The position numbers and the translations under genes are program-made. Positions 1-9,200 of a stretch of 48,290 nt of DNA are shown piece by piece. How positions within the stretch are numbered: the first letter of the stretch is position 1; every line of letters begins with the position of its first letter. The DNA is from Nemertoderma westbladi (Eukaryota > Xenacoelomorpha > Nemertodermatida > Nemertodermatidae), in assembly GCA_032718475.1 (NCBI GenBank), contig JAUCBJ010001602.1, positions 1 through 48,290 on the forward strand. The letters are read 5' to 3'. Under the pieces are notes generated by a model. The model was not told the DNA's origin, searched no databases, and saw nothing but the letters and a program-made list of their open reading frames with translations.

Positions 1-22
1 TACATCAGTACATCCATCATCC

Positions 23-1075
23 TATTGGGTCAAACAGCTGAGGAAGAAGGTAAAAGCGGTAGTGGGGCAGTGCCAGACCTGCCGACGAGCGAAGAAGGAG
101 CGAGCCGTACAGGAGATGGCGCCACTACCGGCGAGTAGGGTAAGACAGCACGACCCGCCATTTACGCATTGCGGTGTGGACATGTTCGGGCCGATAAAGA
201 TCAAAGTGATGCAACACACGGAGAAACGCTACGGCATTATCTTCGTATGCAACAACACATGGGCTGTAGGGATTGAACTCGCCCAAGATGCAACCGCATC
301 AGCATTCATTAATGCCTTAGAAAGGTTTAGAGACCGCAAAGGTGGGACGATCGCAGTGATATACAGCGACAACGGCACCAACTTTGTGGGCGCAGAGAGT
401 GAGATGGCAGAGGCCTTGGACATCTTGGAGGGAGAAGAAGTCAGGGCAGCCATGAGACGACGACAAGTAAAGTGGGAGAGAAGGACGCCGTATGCACCAC
501 ATACACTAGGATGCGTCGAGAGACTGGTGGGCAGTTCAAAGCGTCTAATGACGAAGCTAATGAACACCCACATGGTCACTGAGGACGTCTTACGGACAGT
601 ACTTGCGAAGTGCGAGGGGATCATTAATAGCAGACCGCTATATCCGGAGAATGATGACCCTGAGTCATTAGACGTGCTGACGCCTAGCCATTTCCTGATG
701 GAAAGGCCAGCGAGCATTGATATGCGGGGTGTAGACCCAGATGACATACACTCCCGCCAAAGTTGGAAAGTCGCTAAAGCAATAAGCGCAGAGTATTGGA
801 GGAGGTGGGTCGAGGAATACCTACCCACACTCCATAAAAGGAGTAAGTGGAGGAAGCCAAATAGGGAGTTAAGAGAGGGAGATCTCGTAATCGTTACGGA
901 TGATACTATCATCAACAACCAATGGCGGTTGGCGAGAGTTGTAGGCACTTACTCCGACGAGGACGGAAGAGTCCGATCGGTAGAAGTGCGGATAGGTGGT
1001 AAGATAGGTGCAAAGGACAGAAAAACCTACAGGAGAGCTGTAGGGAAATGCTGTCTGCTAGAAGGAGCACCTTAG
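23..1075 (+). pseudogene. BEL/Pao pol fragment: integrase catalytic core and C-terminal domain
   Basis: Integrase inserts the cDNA into host DNA. The fragment begins within the zinc-binding region (CQTC is visible; the two histidines are upstream and missing). It then has the catalytic triad: D in HCGVDMFG, D in YSDNGTNF and E in GCVERL. A DUF5641-type C-terminal domain follows (WRRW to DGRVRSVEV), and the ORF ends LLEGAP. It is nearly identical to the integrase end of the 1525-residue polyprotein at 23966-28543. The frame is open to the window edge, so no start codon is assigned. It cannot be a free-standing gene because RT, RNase H and protease are absent here. Confidence 0.9.
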
Positions 1076-1189
1076 TGGAATTAGAGAAGAGTTTAGTCGT
1101 CCAAGATTTGGACTGAGGGGGGTGGGATTGAGGGCGAGACGCCCTTCCCACGCAAGAAAAAATGGAAAATAAAAATAAAATAAATAAGT

Positions 1190-1865
1190 ACATAGTAGGT
1201 ACACAGTTAGTAGGCAGAAGTTAGTTAAGAGGTACGTAGTACCTAGTTAGTTAGTTAGAGTTAGAGGGTACGTAAGTACCGCTAGTTAGTTAGAGTTAGA
1301 GGGTACGTAGTACCGCTAGTTAGTTAGAGAGTTAGAGGGTACGTAAGTACCGCTAGTTAGTTAGAGTTAGAGGGTACGTAGTACCGCTAGTTAGTTAGAG
1401 AGTTAGAGGGTACGTAAGTACCGCTAGTTAGTTAGAGTTAGAGGGTACGTAAGTACCGCTAGTTAGTTAGAGTTAGAGGGTACGTAGTACCGCTAGTTAG
1501 TTAGAGAGTTAGAGGGTACTTAAGTACCGCTAGTTAGTTAGAGTTAGAGGGTACATAGTACCGCTAGTTAGTTAGAGTTAGAGGGTACGTAGTACCGCTA
1601 GTTAGTTAGAGAGTTAGAGGGTACGTAAGTACCGTTAGTTAGTTAGAGAGTTAGAGGGTACGTAAGTACCACTAGTTAGTTAGAGTTAGAGGGTACGTAG
1701 TACCGCTAGTTAGTTAGAGAGTTAGGGGGTACGTAGTACCGTTAGTTAGAGAAGAGTTAGAGGGTACGTAGTACTGTTAGTTAGAGGAGAGTTAGAGGGT
1801 ACGTAGTACCGTTAGTTAGTTAGAATTAGAGTTAGAGGGTACGTAGTACCGTTAGTTAGAAGAGA
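1190..1865 (+). repeat. Tandem array with GGTAC-n-GTACC palindromes (copy A)
   Basis: About 17 imperfect units of roughly 35-47 bp, built from GTTAGTTAGA blocks and a short dyad GGTAC(GTA or GTAA)GTACC. The dyad arms are kept while the centre varies; one unit at ~1518 is the perfect palindrome GGTACTTAAGTACC. The array lies between the pol stop and the third ORF. The equivalent place in copy B has a similar but differently arranged array, so this is a feature of the element and not chance. Confidence 0.9.
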
Positions 1866-2302
1866 GAGAGTAAGAGGTAAAAGGGGTATATAAGATATAG
1901 ATATTAGTTAGCAGTTAGTAGCGAGAGGGGGGCATGTGAGTACAGCTGGGTAAATCGTGTGACCACACGACGCATACTGCTGTACTACATAGGCCCACAG
2001 AGTAGGCCAGAATGTGGATTAGAGAATAGAATAATCCATAGGCAGTAGTAAGTAGTAGGACAGTAGAATCAAAGTTAAATAGTTAAATAAATAGAATAGG
2101 GCTGAAAGTTACAAATAATGGCAACACAAGGAAAGTTATTCTAGAACATAATAAAATTAACGGACAGAAATCGTAAATTACGCTCATTTACTAGCTTCAA
2201 AATTAATTAGTAATAATTTAGGTTAAAAGGCGCAGTTAAGTAAGAAATAGGCCATTATCGAACTGTACAGAACATCCTAGATACATCACTCATCTGTATT
2301 GC

Positions 2303-2330
2303 GCCTTGGTAAGGCACCACCTTGCAGGTG
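2303..2330 (+). promoter_or_regulatory. Twin hairpins just upstream of the third ORF (copy A)
   Basis: Two adjacent hairpins: GCCTT-GGT-AAGGC at 2303-2315 and CACCT-TGC-AGGTG at 2318-2330, ending 18 bases before the ATG at 2349. Copy B keeps both stems exactly and changes only the loop of the second. The same stretch contains GGTAAGG and GCAGGTGAG, which resemble splice sites, so it could instead mark processing of a subgenomic mRNA. The function is inferred only. Confidence 0.55.
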
Positions 2331-2348
2331 AGCGAGTGAGTGTTCGGA

Positions 2349-4865
2349 ATGGCGAGCAAGTTGATCAGGAAGAGAAAGGCGGAGTCAGGAGGAAAGGAGA
2401 TACTGGTGGATTTCACCGAGAGGCATCCGGAAGAGAAGACGAGAGGATACTACGAGAGGTTAGGAAAGGGGTCACGCGGCGCGAGCGCTGCAGGATCACT
2501 TCAGGGAGATGCACGAACAGCGGCTGGTCGGGACCTACGGGACGCCGTCGCTGGACAACGCGATCTTCCAACGAAGTTCGGGATTCCGAAGTACCCGAGG
2601 GAATCACCGAGGAAGGACTGGAAGAGATTCATAGAGTCCGTCAACAGAGGAGGATATATGATCCTAGACGACGAGGGAACCGTGGAAGACGAGGTGGGTT
2701 CGAGACGAGGAACGTTGGGGTCGGCCAGGACCATACTCCTACATTTGGCCGCGCCAAATGGGGACATCTTCTTATTCGATCTAGGAACGTATGGGAAGAA
2801 GGACGGGCCGAAATTAAACCGGTTACCGAAAGCGGTACAAGTCTTGGTAAGAGAGAAGTCGACGACGAAAGTGGGATCGGCGATTCGCGAGGATGCGGAG
2901 AGAATCATCGGTCCGGACGCCACCAACCTCCTGGATATGCAGAAGGTCTTTATGGCTATGACGGCACCGGATGGGTTGGGGGTAGTCGAAAACAAAGGCC
3001 AATGCGGGGCGGTGGCAATGGGCCAATTATTGGGGCTCGTGTGCCACAAACCGATGGATTGGGGGAAGTTTAGGGAAGAATACGGAGCAGAACTAGCGAA
3101 CTCGCTAAAGTGGGGAGCGAGACCGGGAAAGCAGGAGGTATATCAATTCCGCAGGGGAGCGATAAAGGTATATCAGAAGCGATATATCCTGCAGGAGGAC
3201 TGGATGATGATAAGTTTGCTTAACTTATTCATGACCGTGGTTATCGAGAGGGAACCAGGGGCATTTCTGTTATCGGGATCACCCCTAAGCTACAGGAGAG
3301 CCTTTAAAGTGGCCTTCGACGGTCTGGTAGACCACCCGGGGCTGAAGGGCGAGTCGGTGTACTACAACAGCCGGCATCTGGTAGACGGGGAGACAGATAC
3401 GCCGTATCAGAGATGGGAGCAGCTAGAAACGGATAGACGAGAAGCAAAGCGACTAGAGGAAGTCGCCAGACGGGAGAGGATAGAAGCAGAGGAGAGGGAA
3501 GAGGAGGCCAGGACACAGAGTTACGGCTTCGAGGAACAGGCAGGCCTAGACGAACTTCATTGGACTTCATCAGGGAGTTCGGGGGAGTCTCTAGGGCGAG
3601 AACTGGGATGGACGGTGGGATCACCGAAACAGTCGACGTCAGGGTTGCAAACGATGCCCATACCAGCGGGCGCCGAAGGCGACCAACCGCCAAGGAAGTT
3701 AAGGGAGTTAGAAGGATGGAGAGCTACGGGCGAGAGCCAAGGCGGGAAGGGACATAGTGGATCCATCGGGATACCGGGGTTGGAGTCACTGCCAGAGGAG
3801 GAAGACGACGACGACGAGTTCGGAGAGATGCCCGCCATCGAGAGGATAGGCCACTCGGACACGGACTGGGTTGGCGGAAGGGTGGTGACGGCCAGTGGGG
3901 CGAGGGCCTTCTGGAACAGATCCGGCAAGCGGACCTGGGTGCACGAGGAGCCGGCGATGGATTTCGCGGGGAGCACTATCAGGTTGGGCGAGCAACCGGG
4001 GACGGCACCACGGATAGTATTCGGGGAGACGATGCCAGAGAGGGGCGGAGAGATCGACGTAGATAGAGACACCAACGTGAAGAAGTTCGCCTACCAGCGA
4101 CTCCACAGACCGCGGAGATCGCTTGGGACGAAAGACGAGGTGGGACGGGAGACATTGGTACTCGGCTGCGACTACTGTGGGAGACAGACCCACCAGGAAA
4201 GGAGCTGCTTGTACCGGTTCCAGAAGGGAACCTTTTGTCTCTACTGCCAAGAGCCAAGCCACAGGATGGGGGCGTGTCCACGGTTGCATAACCGATGTCC
4301 AAAGTGCCACTTTCGGGGACACTACGGACGCGAGTGCGACTGGATGGACGACGAGGAGAAGTTCACAAGATTCGAGGAGTGGGCCGACGTCGGGGCCATG
4401 ACGCGCCTGCGCATGAAGTCCCAGGAGTTCAAGTGGGGTTTCTTCCTTATCAATCAGGAGACTCACATGGAAATCATAAAGCGGAGGCTACCGTTTACCT
4501 ACCAAGAGGTAGCAACGGCGGCGTCGTACGCCGGAGTGATGAACACGCAAAGATATTTGGACAGGTGGACGCCACAGAACCGAAGGGAGTTTAGGGATTT
4601 CTTGGCGGAGCACGTACCGCAAGCAATGAAAATGATCCTATGGGACGCCACCAGAGGGAGACAACCGGGCCACTCTGAGGGGCCACCGGCGAAGCGATAT
4701 CGGGCACTAATAACACCAGCGCCCAAGGAGCCAACGACCGGGATCAGCAGGGAGGTGGCGGCGAAGGTCCGAAAGCAGAAAGCGGATCCCAGAGGAACGG
4801 TGGTAACCAAGAAACGACCCAGGGAAGAGGACGCCAGGGGGAACTATCCCCAGAGGAACAGATAG
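2349..4865 (+). CDS. Third ORF of the BEL/Pao element: predicted DEDD 3'-5' exonuclease-like domain plus three zinc knuckles (copy A)
   Basis: This 838-residue ORF starts at an ATG that is conserved in copy B (MASKL here, MAGKL there). It has a basic N-terminus (IRKRK). Residues ~105-285 fit a DEDD exonuclease: LDDEGT (~105-111), ILLHLAAP and LFDLGTYG as core strands, KVGSAIRED with the Asp at ~182, and YILQED at ~279-284. Next come a charged helix (~365-395), an acidic run (EEEDDDDEF, ~482) and three CX2CX4HX4C knuckles at ~607-620, 630-643 and 650-663, followed by a basic tail. No signal peptide or membrane segment is visible, so it is not an obvious env. Residues ~41-75 are scrambled relative to copy B by a one-base gain near 2470 and a later deletion that restores the frame. 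The exonuclease assignment comes from motif reading, not a search; nucleic-acid binding is well supported by the knuckles. Confidence 0.7.
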   Translation: MASKLIRKRKAESGGKEILVDFTERHPEEKTRGYYERLGKGSRGASAAGSLQGDARTAAGRDLRDAVAGQRDLPTKFGIPKYPRESPRKDWKRFIESVNRGGYMILDDEGTVEDEVGSRRGTLGSARTILLHLAAPNGDIFLFDLGTYGKKDGPKLNRLPKAVQVLVREKSTTKVGSAIREDAERIIGPDATNLLDMQKVFMAMTAPDGLGVVENKGQCGAVAMGQLLGLVCHKPMDWGKFREEYGAELANSLKWGARPGKQEVYQFRRGAIKVYQKRYILQEDWMMISLLNLFMTVVIEREPGAFLLSGSPLSYRRAFKVAFDGLVDHPGLKGESVYYNSRHLVDGETDTPYQRWEQLETDRREAKRLEEVARRERIEAEEREEEARTQSYGFEEQAGLDELHWTSSGSSGESLGRELGWTVGSPKQSTSGLQTMPIPAGAEGDQPPRKLRELEGWRATGESQGGKGHSGSIGIPGLESLPEEEDDDDEFGEMPAIERIGHSDTDWVGGRVVTASGARAFWNRSGKRTWVHEEPAMDFAGSTIRLGEQPGTAPRIVFGETMPERGGEIDVDRDTNVKKFAYQRLHRPRRSLGTKDEVGRETLVLGCDYCGRQTHQERSCLYRFQKGTFCLYCQEPSHRMGACPRLHNRCPKCHFRGHYGRECDWMDDEEKFTRFEEWADVGAMTRLRMKSQEFKWGFFLINQETHMEIIKRRLPFTYQEVATAASYAGVMNTQRYLDRWTPQNRREFRDFLAEHVPQAMKMILWDATRGRQPGHSEGPPAKRYRALITPAPKEPTTGISREVAAKVRKQKADPRGTVVTKKRPREEDARGNYPQRNR

Positions 4866-5540
4866 GTTCCCAGAGTCGAGGGAGAGAGACTGGGACTTGG
4901 ACGTGGTACGCCTGGAAGGCGCCGCGTGAGACGTACGAACTATTAAGTACAAATCTAATTAATGCAAATAATCATAATATAAGTGCAATTTGTATGTACG
5001 TACGTAGTAATTAGTAATCTACAAATATACGTTCGGGGTAAGTACTATAGTCATACAACCTTTCTCAATTAGCTACTGGGACTGGGGGATAACTGACTAT
5101 GGCACTATGGACGAGACACCAGACAATTTCACACTTCTTGAGTGCGACGGCACAAGAGGGGGGGGGGGGAGATTCGTCAGGAGGAATGAGATAGTCAAAG
5201 TGGGGTTGAGGGACGGAGTAATAGAGCGAAGTGCAGAGAGAGTGCGGACGCAATTCTAGTGTGTGGGGGGGAGAATAAGAGGCTGAGTGAGGGACGAGGA
5301 GGTCCAAGTGTATGCGAGAGTTAGGGTGAGAGTGGAGAAGAGATAGGGCGAAAGTGTTGGGGAAACAAAAGTTGCGTGAGAGGTGAGCGCGATCGGCCCG
5401 ACATGAGACGCCAGGCACACAGGGTAGCGTTATCATACCCATAGGGAGCGGCCTGGAAAGCCGGCTCCGAGAGAAAAGAATTCCACCCCACACCCGATAC
5501 TAGATCGGGATCCAGCGGGATTGTAGCGCACTTTTTTGGT
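4866..5540 (+). other. 3' untranslated region of copy A
   Basis: No credible ORF. It matches 32594-33260 in copy B block by block, for example CGCCTGGAAGGCG just after the ORF stop (a small hairpin), the TATGTACGTACGTAG motif, and the ATACTAGATCGGGATCC block near 5500. A G12 run at 5158-5169 corresponds to only G5 in copy B, showing that G runs change length in this family. Confidence 0.7.
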
Positions 5541-5542
5541 TG

Positions 5543-5580
5543 ATGCTATCTTCTTACCGGGAAGATAGCATGGGGGGGAG
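5543..5580 (+). promoter_or_regulatory. Perfect 11-bp hairpin plus polypurine tract next to the LTR (copy A)
   Basis: ATGCTATCTTC (5543-5553), a 7-base loop, then its exact complement GAAGATAGCAT (5561-5571). GGGGGGGAG (5572-5580) follows and abuts the LTR. A purine run touching the 3' LTR is the usual plus-strand priming site of LTR elements. Copy B has the same stem with a different loop. Confidence 0.8.
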
Positions 5581-6106
5581 TGTTAGCTTATTCAATCCCG
5601 CTTACACCCCATAAAGTTAAGCCGATAAGCAATATTGGGAGCCATGAGATTGGGTAATCAACCAACTCGTGCCACCCCAATAAGAATGGGAAGGAGAAGC
5701 ACACAATGAGGGTCAGGGGCCAAACCCCTAACCCAGAGAGAACAGGTGGAGTGAACGGGAACACTCCAAAGGGCGCCAACAAGGGTATCAACCAATCAGA
5801 GGGGGGAAAGGCATCGATTAGGTAGAGTAACAAGGCCAACCGAGCAATATAGCCACTTGGCAGTAATCATATCAGTTCAGTTATCTCAGTGCAATACTGG
5901 TGCTAGTTTAGGTTAGATAGTTTAGCTAGGGAAGGACCGGGACTTTAGTTACCGTATCCCGCCTTCCGTGTACAACAATCTATATCTATATCTCTATACC
6001 GATCATTATATACAACGAACGACACGAACCCATTTACTCTTCACACACGGCGGGGACGCGTGAACTAACAACGGATAAACCGGGATTCCTCCTGGATCCC
6101 GTCACA
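5581..6106 (+). repeat. 3' LTR of BEL/Pao copy A
   Basis: This 526-bp LTR begins TGTTAGC and ends GTCACA (TG...CA). It aligns to both LTRs of copy B but with many differences and small indels, so copy A belongs to an older insertion or another subfamily. Conserved blocks include the ACACTCCAAAGGGCGCCAAC motif and the CACGGCGGGGACGCGT motif before the end. TATA-like runs lie near 5985-6015. Confidence 0.92.
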
Positions 6107-6228
6107 TTTTCGGTAAAAAAACTTATCATTCGAGGTTAAGACCCCTAGATCCCTTCCTATAATAAATGTATAATAACAAACACCTCGAAAAATACAGCTT
6201 GCCAACAGATTCTTACTAAAAATAAATT
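6107..6228. other. Short spacer between LTR A and the satellite
   Basis: AT-rich DNA of about 120 bp with no ORF or repeat that I recognise. It ends at AAAATAAATTATGG, where the first satellite monomer begins. Confidence 0.6.
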
Positions 6229-9200
6229 ATGGAACACATTGGTTTCAATGCGGAGGCGTCTCCAATATGATAAGTGGAATGGAACACATCGGTTTCAATG
6301 CGGAGGCGTCTCCAATGATAACTGGATGGAATGGAACACATTGATTTCAATGCGGAGTGTCTCCAATGATAACTGGAATGGGACACATTGGTTTCAATGC
6401 GGAGGCGTCTCCAATGATAAGTGGAATGGAACACATTGGTTTCAATGCGGGGGCGTCTCCAATGATAACTGGAATGGAACACATTGGTTTCAGTGCGGAG
6501 GCGTCTCCAATGATAAGTGGAATGGAACACATCGGTTTCAATGCGGAGGCGTCTCCAATGATAAGTGGAATGGAACACATCGGTTTCAATGCGGAGGCGT
6601 CTCCAATGATAACTGGATAGAATGGAACACATTGATTTCAATGCGGAGTGTCTCCAATGATAACTGGAATGGGACACATTGGTTTCAATGCGGAGGCATC
6701 TCCAATGATAAGTGGAATGGAACACATTGGTTTCAATGCGGGAGCGTCTCCAATGATAACTGGAATGGAACACATTGGTTTCAATGCAGGGGCGTCTCCA
6801 ATGATAACTGGAATGGAACACATTGGTTTCAATGCGGGAGCGTCTCCAATGATAACTGGAATGGAACACATTGGTTTCAATGCGGGGGCGTCTCCAATGA
6901 AAACTGGAATGGAACACATTGGTTTCAATGCGGGGGCGTCTCCAATGATAACTGGAATGGGACACATTGGTTTCAATGCGGGGGCATCTCCAATGATAAC
7001 TGGAGTGGAACACATTGGTTTCAATGCGGGGGCGTCTCCAATGATAACTGGAGTGGAACACATTGGTTTCAATGCGAGGGCGTCTCCTATGATAAGTGGA
7101 ATGGAACACATTGGTTTCAATGCAGAGCGTCTCCATTGATAACTGGAATGGAACATATTGGTTTCAATGCGGGGGCGTCTCCAATGATAACTGGAGTGAA
7201 ACACATTGGTTTCAATGCGGAGGCGTCTCCAATGATAAGTGGAATGGAACACATCGGTTTCAATGCGGAGGCGTCTCCAATGATAAGTGGAATGGAACAC
7301 ATTGGTTTCAATGCGGAGGCGTCTCCAATGATAAGTGGAATGGAACACATTGGTTTCAATGCGGAGGCGTCTCCAATGATAAGTGGAATGGAACACATCG
7401 GTTTCAATGCGGAGCGTCTCCAATGATAAGTGGAATGGAACACATCGGTTTCAATGCGGAGGCGTCTCCAATGATAAGTGGAATGGAACACATCGGTTTC
7501 AATGCGGAGCGTCTCCAATGATAAGTGGAATGGAACACATCGGTTTCAATGCGGAGGCGTCTCCAATGATAAGTGGAATGGAACACATCGGTTTCAATGC
7601 GGAGGCGTCTCCAATGATAAGTGGAATGGAACACATCGGTTTCAATGTGGAGGCGTCTCCAATGATAACTGGATGGAATGGAACACATTGGTTTCAATGC
7701 GGAGCGTCTCCAATGATAACTGGAATGGGACACATTGGTTTCAAAGCGGGGGCGTCTCCAATGAAAACTGGAATGGAACACATTGGTTTCAATGCGGAGG
7801 CGTCTCCAATGATAAGTGGAATGGAACACATCGGTTTCAATGCGGAGGCGTCTCCAATGATAAGTGGAATGGAACACATCGGTTTCAATGCGGAGGCGTC
7901 TCCAATGATAACTGGATGGAATGGAACACATTGATTTCAATGCGGAGTGTCTCCAATGATAACTGGAATGGGACACATTGGTTTCAATGCGGGGGCGTCT
8001 CCAATGAAAACTGGAATGGAACACATTGGTTTCAATGCGGAGGCGTCTCCAATGATAAGTGGAATGGAACACATTGGTTTCAATGCGGAGCGTCTCCAAT
8101 GATAAGTGGAATGGAACACATTGGTTTCAATGCGGGGGCGTCTCCAATGAAAACTGGAATGGAACACATTGGTTTCAATGCGGGAGCGTCTCCAATAATA
8201 AGTGGAATGGAACACATCGGTTTCAATGCGGAGGCGTCTCCAATGATAAGTGGAATGGAACACATAGGTTTCAATGCGGAGGCGTCTCCAATGATAAGTG
8301 GAATGGAACACATCGGTTTCAATGCGGAGGCGTCTCCAATGATAAGTGGAATGGAACACATCGGTTTCAATGCGGAGGCGTCTCCAATGATAAGTGGAAT
8401 GGAACACATTGATTTCAATGCGGAGCGTCTCCAGTGATAACTGGAATGGGACACATTGGTTTCAATGCGGGGGCGTCTCCAATGAAAACTGGAATGGAAC
8501 ACATTGGTTTCAATGCGGAGGCGTCTCCAATGATAACTGGAATGGAACACATTGGTTTCAATGCGGAGGCGTCTCCAATGATAAGTGGAATGGAACACAT
8601 CGGTTTCAATGCGGAGGCGTCTCCAATGATAAGTGGAATGGAACACATCGGTTTCAATGCGGAGGCGTCTCCAATGATAAGTGGAATGGAACACATCGGT
8701 TTCAATGCGGAGGCGTCTCCAATGATAAGTGGAATGGAACACATTGATTTCAATGCGGAGCGTCTCCAGTGATAACTGGAATGGGACACATTGGTTTCAA
8801 TGCGGGGGCGTCTCCAATGAAAACTGGAATGGAACACATTGGTTTCAATGCGGAGGCGTCTCCAATGATAACTGGAATGGAACACATTGGTTTCAATGCG
8901 GAGCGTCTCCAATGAAAACTGGAATGGAACACATCGGTTTCAATGCGGAGGCGTCTCCAATGATAAGTGGAATGGAACACATTGATTTCAATGCGGAGCG
9001 TCTCCAGTGATAACTGGAATGGGACACATTGGTTTCAATGCGGGGGCGTCTCCAATGAAAACTGGAATGGAACACATTGGTTTCAATGCGGAGGCGTCTC
9101 CAATGATAACTGGAATGGAACACATTGGTTTCAATGCGGAGCGTCTCCAATGAAAACTGGAATGGAACACATCGGTTTCAATGCGGAGGCGTCTCCAATG

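Larger units (their letters stand above)
1..6106 (+). mobile_element. BEL/Pao LTR retrotransposon copy A, 3' part only
   Basis: This is the 3' portion of an element of the same family as the complete copy at 19222-33866. In order it has the integrase end, a GTAC-palindrome tandem array, the third ORF, a hairpin with polypurine tract, and one LTR. Similarity to copy B starts abruptly near position 21-23 with the codons for WVKQ; the first ~20 bases do not match copy B pol. Either the element is truncated there or something else is inserted just upstream, so the 5' end cannot be defined. The LTR ends in CA at 6106 and is followed by TTTTC, which would be one half of a target duplication whose partner lies outside the window. 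Confidence 0.9.

Noticed and set aside
229-948. 239-codon minus-strand ORF opposite integrase
   Set aside because: It is the antisense shadow of the integrase frame; the same shadow occurs opposite 27697-28296.
2349-4865. Third ORF as an envelope gene
   Set aside because: No signal peptide, no membrane segment and no furin-like site, while zinc knuckles and exonuclease-like motifs are present.
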